Below are positions 1-7,194 of a DNA stretch of 14,209 nt, piece after piece. The DNA is from Chloroflexota bacterium. GTDB lineage: Bacteria; Chloroflexota; Anaerolineae; Aggregatilineales; Phototrophicaceae. A model generated the notes under the pieces. It was not told the origin of the DNA. It made no database searches and saw only the letters and a list, made by a program, of their open reading frames with translations. Within the stretch, counting starts at the first letter, position 1, and each line of letters begins with the position of its first letter. The position numbers and the translations under genes were made by a program. The stretch spans positions 1 to 14,209 of the forward strand of contig QGUR01000100.1 in the NCBI GenBank assembly GCA_003242205.1, given 5' to 3'.

Positions 1-1203
1 GTGAAATTCCCGCAGCCAGTAAATGGTGTTGGAGATGAGGAAGTTGCGGACCTCGTTGCGCCCGTAGTTGAAAACATAAGTTCCCCAGTCGGGATGCTCG
101 CCCTGACGCGGGTCGGCATGTTCGTACAGATGCGTGCCGTCGAAATAGCCCAGCGCGTGCGCGTCTTTGGGAAAATGCGCCGGAACCCAGTCGAGGATGA
201 CACCGATACCGTGCTGGTGGCAGTAATCGACGAAATACTTGAAATCGACCGGCTTCCCGTAGCGGCTGGTGGGCGCGTAGTAGCCGGTTACCTGATAGCC
301 CCACGAGCCATCGAACGGGTGCTCGGCGACCGGCATCAGTTCGACATGGGTATAGCCCATCGAAACGACGTATTCGACCAGTTGGTGCGCCGCCTCGCGA
401 TAGCTCAGCCAGCTTCCGTCTTCCTTGCGTCGCCACGAGCCGAGATGCACTTCATATATCGCCATCGGGCGGTTGAGCGCCTGCGTTGCTTCGCGCCGCG
501 CCATCCAGTCCGCGTCTCCCCACTCGTAAGTGAGGTCGGCGACGACCGAGGCGTTGGCCGGGCGCAGTTCGCTGGCGAAGGCGTAGGGATCGCTTTTTTC
601 CAGCCGCAGGCCGCCATTCTGCGAGCGCAGCGCATAGCGGTAGATCGCGCCTTCGGTCAGGCCGGGAATGAAGATTTCCCAGACGCCACTCAGGCCATGA
701 CGGCGCATGCCGTGAACGCGGGTATCCCAGTCGTTGAACGCGCCGACGACGCTGACCTGATAGGCGTTGGGAGCCCATACGGCAAAGCTGACGCCGCGCA
801 CGCCGTCAACCTCGCGCAGGTGCGCGCCGAATTTTTGATAACTGTCGAGCAGGTTGCCCTCGCTGAAAAGATGGAGATCGTATTCCGTCAGCAGCGGGCC
901 AAAGGCATAGGGATCGTCAATTCGCCGCGTCTGCCCATCCGGCGAGGTGGCTTCAAAATGATAGCGCAGCGTCGCCGCCGGGACATCGATAACCACTTCG
1001 TACAACCCTTCGTCGCGCAGGCGCTGCATCGGGTAACGCTGCCCATCTGCGGTCACGACAGTCAGGCTGTCCAGCCGTGGATAGAAGGCACAGATAACGG
1101 TTCGCCCATCGCCGGTCGCGTGCGGGCCGAGCAGATCGAAGGGCGCGCCATGATCGCCACGCAGAAAGGTTTCAATCGCTTCGGAATGTAGGGTCGCGGT
1201 CAC
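1..1203 (-). CDS. glgB: 1,4-alpha-glucan branching enzyme GlgB, N-terminal 401 residues (cut by left window edge)
   Basis: GlgB forms alpha-1,6 branches in cytoplasmic glycogen by cutting an alpha-1,4 chain and re-attaching it. The translated minus strand shows an N-terminal beta module, a CBM48-like module at about residues 130-220 (AVWAPNAYQV, GAFNDWDTR), and the start of the GH13 barrel from about 240. Barrel motifs seen: EVHLGSW (251-257), VELMPVAEHPFDGSWGYQ (287-304), region I DWVPAHF (338-344, with D338 and H343) and the GlgB signature DWGTYVFNYGRNEVRNFL (372-389). The window ends just before region II, so the catalytic Asp is not visible. The start is GTG at 1203, preceded by AGAAGGG at a usual distance; a nearby ATG upstream runs straight into a stop. 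It is divergent from the kimA-like gene. The family is normally about 640-730 aa, so roughly 300 residues lie outside. Identification is secure; activity cannot be judged. Confidence 0.96.
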   Translation of the reverse strand, partial: MTATLHSEAIETFLRGDHGAPFDLLGPHATGDGRTVICAFYPRLDSLTVVTADGQRYPMQRLRDEGLYEVVIDVPAATLRYHFEATSPDGQTRRIDDPYAFGPLLTEYDLHLFSEGNLLDSYQKFGAHLREVDGVRGVSFAVWAPNAYQVSVVGAFNDWDTRVHGMRRHGLSGVWEIFIPGLTEGAIYRYALRSQNGGLRLEKSDPYAFASELRPANASVVADLTYEWGDADWMARREATQALNRPMAIYEVHLGSWRRKEDGSWLSYREAAHQLVEYVVSMGYTHVELMPVAEHPFDGSWGYQVTGYYAPTSRYGKPVDFKYFVDYCHQHGIGVILDWVPAHFPKDAHALGYFDGTHLYEHADPRQGEHPDWGTYVFNYGRNEVRNFLISNTIYWLREFH

Positions 1204-1299
1204 GGTTTTTCCCTTCTCATGCGGCGTGTTGGCCAACGGCCCCCAATTCATAGGGCCTTATGCCCCCGCTGTTGCAAACAGGCGTATACTAAGGCGCGA

Positions 1300-1327
1300 T
1301 TCAGTCCCTGCAGCTGCAGGGACTGAA
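1300..1327. repeat. perfect 28-bp palindrome in the glgB / kimA-like divergent spacer
   Basis: The arm TTCAGTCCCTGCAG is followed immediately by its exact reverse complement, with no spacer and no mismatch; the symmetry stops at 1299/1328. It lies 97 bp from the glgB start and 121 bp from the start of the kimA-like gene, so it could serve either. As DNA it looks like a dimeric-protein operator. As RNA it would fold into a hairpin of about 12 bp. No T-tract follows in either direction, so it is not a standard intrinsic terminator. What binds or uses it is unknown. Confidence 0.8.
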
Positions 1328-1349
1328 CGTGTTTATAGTGTCATACGGA

Positions 1350-1442
1350 TTGACAGATTGCAAAAGCCGGCGCGTGGTATGGCCGGTCACGGCAAGGCAA
1401 TCTGCCGGTCCTTAGGGCGGCTCCTGATCGCCGCCACCGAGG
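1350..1442 (+). promoter_or_regulatory. structured leader of the kimA-like gene, with a possible promoter
   Basis: Nested inverted repeats fill the region before the start codon. CAGATTGC (1354-1361) pairs perfectly with GCAATCTG (1397-1404) and encloses a CCGGC/GCCGG stem (1367-1371 with 1382-1386). A third stem, GGCGG/CCGCC (1416-1420 with 1431-1435), sits just before the Shine-Dalgarno-like GAGG (1439-1442). A consensus -35 TTGACA lies at 1350-1355, but its best -10, TGGTAT (1375-1380), has a 19-bp gap, so the promoter is doubtful. If transcription starts there, only the last hairpin would be in the mRNA. If it starts further upstream, the whole array could be a cis-regulatory RNA. I could not match it to the ydaO (c-di-AMP) riboswitch consensus. 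Confidence 0.4.
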
Positions 1443-1448
1443 TTCTAA

Positions 1449-3398
1449 ATGGATAGCACCATCTTTCGCCGCATCATCATTGGCGAAAAGCTGCCCACCA
1501 GTCAGGTACTTGAGCAGCGGCTGAGTAACACGAAAGCGCTGGCGATCTTTTCTTCAGACGCTCTGTCGTCGACGGCATACGCGACTGAAGCGATCATGCT
1601 CGTGCTGGTGGCGGCTGGCTCCGCAGCGCTGGGTGTCTCTCTGCCAATCGCGATTGGCATTGCCGCGCTGATGCTGCTTGTCGCGTTCTCCTACTATCAG
1701 ACCATCCACGCCTATCCCAACGGGGGTGGCGCGTACATTGTTTCCAAAGACAATCTTGGTATCCGCGCGGGTCTGCTTGCAGGCGCGGCGCTGCTCATCG
1801 ACTACATCCTGACGGTGGCGGTCAGCGTTTCGGCGGGTGTCGCGGCACTGACCTCGGCCTTCCCCGAGCTCACCGGCTTTCGCGTCCAGATTGCCATCGT
1901 CATCGTCGCCTTTATTACGGTGATGAACCTGCGCGGTGTCCGCGAAAGCGGGACGTTTTTTGCGATTCCCACCTACGCGTTCATCATCGGCATTTTCCTG
2001 ATGCTCGGCGTCGGTCTTGTGCGCCTGCTCACGGGCGCGATCCCGGACGCCGCGCCGATTGCCGGCGAGCCGCTGGAGCCAACGGCTATCCATACGCTCA
2101 CGTTGTTTCTGGTGCTGCGCGCCTTTGCGGGCGGCTGTACGGCTATGACGGGTATTGAAGCCATCTCGAACGGCGTGCCTGCCTTCAAGTCGCCTGAGAG
2201 TCACAACGCCGGCAAGACGCTGATCGCGATGGTGCTCATCCTGTCGACGATGTTCATCGGCATCACGTTTCTCGCCAATCATTTTCCCATCGAAGTGACG
2301 GCGGAAGAGGGCCACACCACCGTGCTGTCACAGATTGCGCGCAACGTGTTTGGCGAGAACACGCCGCTGTTCTATTACATCCAGTTTGCCACTCTGTTCA
2401 TTCTGTCGCTGGCGGCGAATACCGCTTTTGCCGGTTTCCCACGACTGGCATCCCTGATTTCCGAGGATCGCTATCTGCCGCGCCAGTTGACGAACCTTGG
2501 TGACCGCCTCGTTTTCAGCAATGGGATTATCGCGCTGGCGGTACTGGCTTCGCTGCTCATTATTGCCTTCGGCGCGCGCGAGCATCGTATGCTCCCGTTG
2601 TACGCTGTTGGCGTCTTTCTGAGCTTCACGCTGTCGCAGGCGGGCATGGTTATCCACTGGCTTAAGGAACAGGACAAGCCCGGGTTCGAGCCGACATTTG
2701 GCTGGCGTCTGCGCATGTTCCTCAATGCCTTCGGCGCTGTCTGCACGTTCATCGTGCTGGTAATCCTGCTGGTCACCAAGTTCGCCGAAGGGGCATGGCT
2801 GGTCGCCGTGGCGATTCCGCTGCTGGTGTGGATGTTCGTGGCCATCCACCGGCATTACGAGATCGTGGCGCGTTCCCTGTCGCTCGACGGCATCACGCCT
2901 TATCCGCTATCGACCCGCGCGGTAAGCGCGCATAGCAACGTGCCGGTCACGGTGCTGCTCAACAGCCTCAATCGCGCCTCGCTGCAGGCGCTGGAATACG
3001 CCATTCGCCTTTCCGATGACGTGCGCGCCGTGACAATCGAGGCCGAACCGCAGACGACGTGGCGGCTGAAGGAGCGCTGGCGGCAATGGGGGCTGGAGAT
3101 CCCGCTCGACATTATCGAGTCGCCCTATCGCGAGATTGGCGCGCCGCTGATTCAGTATCTGCACGCGCGCGATGAGGCATCGCCGTATAACGTGCCGACA
3201 ACGGTCGTCATGCCGGAGTTCGTCGTCGGTCACTGGTGGGAACGGTTTTTGCACAACCAGACGGCGGTCGCCGTTCGCGCGGCGCTCTATCACGATCAGA
3301 TTCAGAAAGGGCGCGGACGCCCGGTGCTGACCGTGCCCTACCGCATCGGCGATGAGTTGTACGAGCCGGTGCTGCGACCGGCGTCGGGAACAATCTGA
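1449..3398 (+). CDS. kimA: KimA-like APC-superfamily potassium transporter (649 aa)
   Basis: This is an inner-membrane transporter with about 12 hydrophobic segments to about residue 465, then a soluble C-terminal domain (about 470-649). It aligns by eye along its length with Bacillus subtilis KimA (YdaO), a proton-coupled high-affinity K+ importer: LSSDALSSTAY (D37, Y44), YPNGGGAYIVSK (89-100), DYILTVAVSVSAG (D118, T122, S126), AMTGIEAISN (T234, E237) and PLYAVGVF. D37, Y44, D118, T122, S126, T234 and E237 match the positions I recall as K+ ligands in KimA. The ATG at 1449 has GAGG seven bases upstream. No partner gene is adjacent, as expected for a one-component importer. In Firmicutes this family is shut off by c-di-AMP through a riboswitch and by direct binding to the C-terminal domain; neither is shown here. 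A related amino-acid permease is the alternative, but the ion-site matches argue against it. Confidence 0.85.
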   Translation: MDSTIFRRIIIGEKLPTSQVLEQRLSNTKALAIFSSDALSSTAYATEAIMLVLVAAGSAALGVSLPIAIGIAALMLLVAFSYYQTIHAYPNGGGAYIVSKDNLGIRAGLLAGAALLIDYILTVAVSVSAGVAALTSAFPELTGFRVQIAIVIVAFITVMNLRGVRESGTFFAIPTYAFIIGIFLMLGVGLVRLLTGAIPDAAPIAGEPLEPTAIHTLTLFLVLRAFAGGCTAMTGIEAISNGVPAFKSPESHNAGKTLIAMVLILSTMFIGITFLANHFPIEVTAEEGHTTVLSQIARNVFGENTPLFYYIQFATLFILSLAANTAFAGFPRLASLISEDRYLPRQLTNLGDRLVFSNGIIALAVLASLLIIAFGAREHRMLPLYAVGVFLSFTLSQAGMVIHWLKEQDKPGFEPTFGWRLRMFLNAFGAVCTFIVLVILLVTKFAEGAWLVAVAIPLLVWMFVAIHRHYEIVARSLSLDGITPYPLSTRAVSAHSNVPVTVLLNSLNRASLQALEYAIRLSDDVRAVTIEAEPQTTWRLKERWRQWGLEIPLDIIESPYREIGAPLIQYLHARDEASPYNVPTTVVMPEFVVGHWWERFLHNQTAVAVRAALYHDQIQKGRGRPVLTVPYRIGDELYEPVLRPASGTI

Positions 3399-3457
3399 GC
3401 GAAAGCGCTCCACTGCCATAGCCTGCGAGCGCTGCGCGCCGTGCGCTCATCGCAGGC
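3397..3457. terminator. candidate bidirectional terminator between convergent genes
   Basis: Two stem-loops lie in the 70-bp gap between the convergent kimA-like and sensor-kinase genes. The first, GAGCG-AAAG-CGCTC (3397-3410), begins inside the transporter stop codon. The second pairs GCCTGCGA (3421-3428) with TCGCAGGC (3450-3457), with an alternative inner GAGCGC/GCGCTC pairing. Neither strand has a clear U-tract, so intrinsic termination is only moderately supported. Confidence 0.45.
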
Positions 3458-3468
3458 CGGGGCGAGGT

Positions 3469-4689
3469 CTACGGCAGCCGGAACCAGAAGCGGCTTCCGG
3501 CGCCGTAGGTGCTTTCGACGCCGATCTGTCCGTTGTGCAATTCGACGATGCGCTTGCAGATCGACAGGCCCAGACCGGTGCTGCCTTCATCGCCGGTTGG
3601 CCGGGTACTGATGCGCTGGAACTCGCCGAAAAGCCGTTCCTGTTCCTCGGCTTTGATCCCCTGACCCTGATCCTGTACGGCGAACTCAAGCTGGTTGTTT
3701 ACGCGGCGAACGATCAGCCAGACGGTCGTATCGGGGTAGGAATACTTAAAAGCGTTGCTGAGCAGGTTATTCAGCACCTGTTCGATGCGCCGGGGGTCGA
3801 AGGTCCATTCGCGCACGTCGGGCGCGATGTCGGTTTCCAGCTGGATCGCCTTCTTTTCGCCCATGTGCCGGTTGAGCTTGGCGACCCGCTCGACAAACTG
3901 GGCAATGTCGACCGTCTGCGGGTTGAGCGCCAACTGCCCGGTTTCAATGGTGGTGATATCCAGCAGGTCGTTGAGCAGGTTGAGCATGTCCTGCGTCGTC
4001 TCGTCGATGATGGTCAGGAATTCTTCATAGCTGGAAACGTCTGCCCTGCCGGTGAGCATGAGGTCGGTGAAGCCGCGAATGGCCGCCAGCGGGGTTCGCA
4101 GATCGTGGGCGGCGATACCCATGAAGCGATCCTTCTGTTCGTTCAGGGCCCGCAGCCGCTCGTTGGCTTCCGCCAGTTCGGCGGTGCGCTCGCGCACGCG
4201 CGCTTCCAGCATGGCGTTTGCCTGCTTAAGCTCCTCCACCAGCCGGCGGTTCTGCACGATCAGTTCGTAGCGTTCGAACGCCTCGCGCACGATCGTTTCC
4301 AGTTCGACGGCGTCCCACGGTTTGGTGATATAGCGGTAGATATTGCCGTCGTTGATGGCTTCGATCACGGCGCGGATGTCGGAATAGCCGGTCAGGAGCA
4401 GGCGAATGGCATCGGGATATTCGGTTTTGACACGCTTGAAAAATTCCGAACCCGTCATCCCCGGCATGCGCTGGTCGGAGATGATGACGTGAACCGGCAC
4501 TCGCGTCATGATCTCATACGCTTCCTCGGCGCTGGAGGCGATATACACGGTGTAGTAGCGCCGGAACTGCCTCCGCAGCGCCTTGAGGATTTCTTCCTCG
4601 TCGTCAATGATGAGCAGCGTCGGAGTTTCTGAGGTCGAGGCCAGCCGTGTTTCAGCCGGTAGCGCTTCCGTTGCCATGGCGAACAACAT
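3469..4689 (-). CDS. receiver-histidine kinase fusion (REC-coiled coil-HisKA-HATPase, 406 aa)
   Basis: This soluble signalling protein has no transmembrane segment. The N-terminal receiver (about 24-140) has the acidic pair D29/D30, phospho-acceptor D72 (SDQRMPG), T100 and K123 (TKPW). A helical linker (about 145-187) looks like a coiled coil. The HisKA box has H195 in AAHDLRTPL. The HATPase domain has N312 (NLLSNAFKYS), D340 (DQGQGI) and a G-box at 369-375 (GSTGLGL). All key catalytic residues are present. It should autophosphorylate H195 and have that activity tuned by phosphorylation of D72. It overlaps the end of the upstream kinase gene by 38 bp. ATG at 4677 (residue 5) is an alternative start with an AGGA about 8-11 bases upstream, whereas the ATG at 4689 has AGG directly against it. 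The receiver resembles the RpfG-type group. The signal and target are not identifiable. Confidence 0.93.
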   Translation of the reverse strand: MLFAMATEALPAETRLASTSETPTLLIIDDEEEILKALRRQFRRYYTVYIASSAEEAYEIMTRVPVHVIISDQRMPGMTGSEFFKRVKTEYPDAIRLLLTGYSDIRAVIEAINDGNIYRYITKPWDAVELETIVREAFERYELIVQNRRLVEELKQANAMLEARVRERTAELAEANERLRALNEQKDRFMGIAAHDLRTPLAAIRGFTDLMLTGRADVSSYEEFLTIIDETTQDMLNLLNDLLDITTIETGQLALNPQTVDIAQFVERVAKLNRHMGEKKAIQLETDIAPDVREWTFDPRRIEQVLNNLLSNAFKYSYPDTTVWLIVRRVNNQLEFAVQDQGQGIKAEEQERLFGEFQRISTRPTGDEGSTGLGLSICKRIVELHNGQIGVESTYGAGSRFWFRLP

Positions 4690-5932
4690 CCTGTGGCAGT
4701 CTGATCGTAAACGTTGTGCCGCGACCGGGCGACGAGTCGACCGTGATCGTCCCGCCGTGAAGCTCGGTCACGATCTTGTACGCGATGCTGAGGCCCAGAC
4801 CCGTGCCCTGCCCGACCGGCTTGGTCGTGAAGAACGGATCGAAGACCTTGTCCATGATTTCCGCCGGAATACCGGCGCCGCTGTCGGTGAAGGTCAGCAC
4901 GACGTCATCGCCATCCTGACGGCCGCGAATAGCCAGCGAGCCATGCCCGTCAATCGCCTGTGATGCATTGATGATGATATTGAGAAACGCCTGATTCAAC
5001 TGGGCCGCGTAGCAGCGGATGGGCGGCACGCCGTCGAGGTCGAGCGTGACGGCGACGCGATCGCCGAGGCTGGGCTGCGCGATCACAAGCGTGCTTTCCA
5101 GACTTTCGCGCAGGTCAACGACGTTCACGTCGCTTTCGTCCAGCCGTGAAAACGAGCGCAGCGACTCGACGATCTTACGCACGCGCGTCATGCCGTCGAA
5201 CGAGGCGCGGAACAGGTCGACCACATCTCCACGTATAAAATCGAGGTCATAGCGCTGGCGAATGTCCCGAACCATCGCCTGCTGCTCGGCGCTGCCGTTC
5301 TGGCTGATCAGCATTTCCAGTTCGTTGAACGCGCCAAGCACCTGATCGACCATCTGGCGCATACTGTGTAAATTGCTGTTCACAAACGAGATTGGGTTGT
5401 TGATCTCGTGGGCGACGCCGGCTGTCAGCTGGCCAAGGGCGTTCATCTTCTCCGAATGGATGAGCATGGCCTGGGTTTCGCGCAGTTCATCGAGCGTGCG
5501 CTGCAAACGGCTGTGCTCAAGCGCGATTTCGCGCTGCAGCTTGCTGATCTCGCCGTTCAACTGCATGACCTCGGTGTTGACCGCCATGAGTTCCTCGACG
5601 TCGTAGGCGGCGAGCAACAGCAGATGGCCCTGCTTGCGCCGGATTTCGCCGACGACCGAGCGCAGCGAATTGGCTGCGAAGGTCATGCGGCCGCTGAAGA
5701 GCAGTTCGCCTTCCACATCCTGATGCAACGTGTCGAAGGCCGGCGCAAGCAACTCGTCGGCCAGCGAAACCGGGCCGGCAGCGCCTCCCATCAACTGGCG
5801 CAGGCTGTCGCTGGCGTAGATCAGCTCGCCGCTGGGCCGCGCCAGCCCGATCACGACCGCGGTGCTGCGCTGCAAAAACGCCCAGATTTCTTCGCCCCAT
5901 GTAGCAAACAAGGCTGGCGGTAGCTGGATCAA
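4652..5932 (-). CDS. cytoplasmic PAS-like sensor histidine kinase (426 aa)
   Basis: The N-terminal part (about 1-112) looks like a single PAS-type sensor fold and has no membrane segment. A helical linker (115-160) precedes a kinase core with H175 in GVAHEINNP, N322 in NIIINASQA, D350 in DSGAGI, FDPFF (364-368) and the G-box GTGLGLSI (376-383). The HEINNP box is typical of NtrB/DctB-like and cyanobacterial-type kinases. It is first in a two-gene operon whose next gene supplies a receiver domain, so D72 of that protein is the obvious phosphotransfer target (inference). The start is TTG at 5932, behind a weak GGGGTGGA; an in-frame stop lies 48 bases further up and no ATG or GTG lies between. 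The sensed signal is unknown: the PAS-like part shows no recognisable haem or flavin signature. Confidence 0.9.
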   Translation of the reverse strand: MIQLPPALFATWGEEIWAFLQRSTAVVIGLARPSGELIYASDSLRQLMGGAAGPVSLADELLAPAFDTLHQDVEGELLFSGRMTFAANSLRSVVGEIRRKQGHLLLLAAYDVEELMAVNTEVMQLNGEISKLQREIALEHSRLQRTLDELRETQAMLIHSEKMNALGQLTAGVAHEINNPISFVNSNLHSMRQMVDQVLGAFNELEMLISQNGSAEQQAMVRDIRQRYDLDFIRGDVVDLFRASFDGMTRVRKIVESLRSFSRLDESDVNVVDLRESLESTLVIAQPSLGDRVAVTLDLDGVPPIRCYAAQLNQAFLNIIINASQAIDGHGSLAIRGRQDGDDVVLTFTDSGAGIPAEIMDKVFDPFFTTKPVGQGTGLGLSIAYKIVTELHGGTITVDSSPGRGTTFTIRLPQDVVRHGNGSATG

Positions 5933-6162
5933 ACGTCCACCCCGTAGTGTGACCGCGCGAATGTTACAGGTTGTCTGTCAATAATACCGCGTTACGCCAG
6001 AGCCGCCAGTGGAAACCGCGTTCCCGGCCCTCGCCTCAACATCGGCAGCTTTGGGAGCGCGAGCCGGGACTGCGCAAGGTTCGCGTTGTTTGAAAGCAGG
6101 AGCATTGTGCCCTCTCCGAATCAAAAACCGGAAGAGTGTAGAGAGGGCGGGGGATGCAGTCG
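5933..6162. other. intergenic region between lutC and the two-kinase operon
   Basis: I see no credible gene in these 230 bases. A possible minus-strand promoter for the kinases has a -10 TATTAT at 5981-5986 and a poor -35 (CTGGCG, 6004-6009) at 17-bp spacing. A possible lutC end hairpin pairs GCCCTCTC (6110-6117) with GAGAGGGC (6141-6148) over a 23-base loop that includes a T-run on the minus strand. Both calls are tentative. Confidence 0.35.
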
Positions 6163-6852
6163 CTATCGCTTTACGATGACATGCACCTCGCCGGGGCCGT
6201 GGACGCCGAGCACGAGCGCCATTTCAATGTCGCCCGTGCGGCTGGGGCCGGTGATGAAACACAGGTTGCTGCTGTTGCGGATGGCCGGCATGCCCTTTGC
6301 CCGTTCGGCCGCAAGCCACGACTCAAGCCGCGGCACGAACTGATCCAGCGTGACGACCGCGATCAACACCGGCGGCAGGATCGACGGCGTGCGGCCCTTG
6401 CCCGGAGCGGTGCTCAGGATGAGCGTGCCGGTCGTCGCGGCGACCGCGTCCGCACTGATGATGCCTGCGCCCGCTTTTTCGATCAGTTCGGCGTGTTCGG
6501 CGCGGCCTTCGGCGTGCAGGTCGGGAAAGGTGATGCGGCAGCCGCCGGCGCGCAGGGCGTCTTCCAGCCCGGCAACCGGAATGTACTGGAAATCCCACGC
6601 GAGGACATGATCGACGTTGAATTGCTGTAGCAGCGCCTGAACCTGAGCAATCGCCGCCGCGTCGCTCTCGACCGGATAGACGTGGCCGGACAGCCGTTCC
6701 AGCTCCTGAGTAAAGCGGGCCAGCAGCCCGTCGGGAGACGTGTCTTCAATCTCGGTGACGGGCAGGTATTCGGCGGGGCGCGGGGGCGCATCCGGAAACG
6801 GTCGGCGGGCGGCGCGCAGCCGGTTGAGAATGATGTCACGAGAAGAGGTCAT
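6163..6852 (-). CDS. lutC: LutC/YkgG-type LUD-domain protein (229 aa)
   Basis: LutC is one of three proteins (LutA, LutB, LutC) needed in Bacillus subtilis to oxidise L-lactate to pyruvate in the cytoplasm. The sequence has the LUD fold signatures: the segment around GAGIISADAVAATTGTLIL (128-146), the TAPGKGR turn (148-154), TGPSRTGDIEMALVLGVHGP (201-220) and the C-terminal VHVIV. There are only two cysteines and no iron-sulfur motif, as usual for LutC. Length matches the family (about 220-240 aa). The ATG at 6852 has AAGGA about 11 bases upstream and lies 27 bp after the lutB stop, so the two are co-transcribed. No lutA follows; the next gene downstream is a histidine kinase. Family assignment is firm. 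A role in lactate oxidation depends on whether LutB is intact and LutA exists elsewhere. Confidence 0.93.
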   Translation of the reverse strand: MTSSRDIILNRLRAARRPFPDAPPRPAEYLPVTEIEDTSPDGLLARFTQELERLSGHVYPVESDAAAIAQVQALLQQFNVDHVLAWDFQYIPVAGLEDALRAGGCRITFPDLHAEGRAEHAELIEKAGAGIISADAVAATTGTLILSTAPGKGRTPSILPPVLIAVVTLDQFVPRLESWLAAERAKGMPAIRNSSNLCFITGPSRTGDIEMALVLGVHGPGEVHVIVKR

Positions 6853-6879
6853 GATGTTTCCAGTCCTTGCTGTCGCACG

Positions 6880-7194
6880 CTAGTCTCGTGTTTCGCGGTT
6901 CTCGCGCCACCAGTCGTGGAACGACTTTTCAGCCGGCGGCGGGAAGTCGCGGTTCTGCGTCCAGCCGCTGAACGGATAGGGCAGCGCCTTGATCGTGCCA
7001 TCCGGGTTGCGCGGCGCGAGTTTATCCGCCGCCGCGCTGACGGCCTTGCCGCCCATCTGGAACAACAGCGGGTGGCTGAAGCCGAAGGCGTAGGCCTTCA
7101 TGCCAAGCTGCCAGAAAAGCTCTTGCTCGCCCTGCAGATCGCGCCGCAGCGAAATCAGCATGTCGGGGATGTTGATATCCACCGGGCAGGTCAT
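6880..7194 (-). CDS. lutB: LutB C-terminal fragment, separated from the N-terminal part by a frameshift
   Basis: This reading frame continues LutB after an apparent one-base deletion near 7218. Reading the minus strand in this frame gives G-S-L-C-G-A-C-K-M-T-C-P-V-D-I-N-I-P, the second half of the LutB ferredoxin-like region, with cysteines spaced for a 4Fe-4S cluster. The first two cysteines lie upstream of the nominal ATG at 7194, so that ATG is an internal methionine and not a real start; there is no ribosome binding site before it. The tail (LPYPFSGWTQNRDFPPPAEKSF..W) is typical of the LutB C-terminus. Adding one base would join it to the upstream part to give about 470 aa, the normal LutB length. 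Confidence 0.85.
   Translation of the reverse strand: MTCPVDINIPDMLISLRRDLQGEQELFWQLGMKAYAFGFSHPLLFQMGGKAVSAAADKLAPRNPDGTIKALPYPFSGWTQNRDFPPPAEKSFHDWWRENRETRD

Noticed and set aside
1..1191. Long open frame on the plus strand opposite glgB
   Set aside because: It is a GC-rich shadow. Its translation is low-complexity and family-less, while the minus strand gives textbook GlgB motifs.
1300..1327. Palindrome as an intrinsic terminator
   Set aside because: It lies upstream of both divergent genes, with no T-tract on either side.
1226..1456. Small plus-strand open frame in the glgB/kimA spacer
   Set aside because: It has no binding site, runs through the palindrome and hairpins, and overlaps the transporter start. 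The translation is unrecognisable.
3352..4632. Long plus-strand open frame (426 codons) opposite the receiver-kinase gene
   Set aside because: The opposite strand has all receiver and kinase motifs. The plus-strand translation resembles nothing, lacks a ribosome binding site and overlaps the end of the transporter gene.
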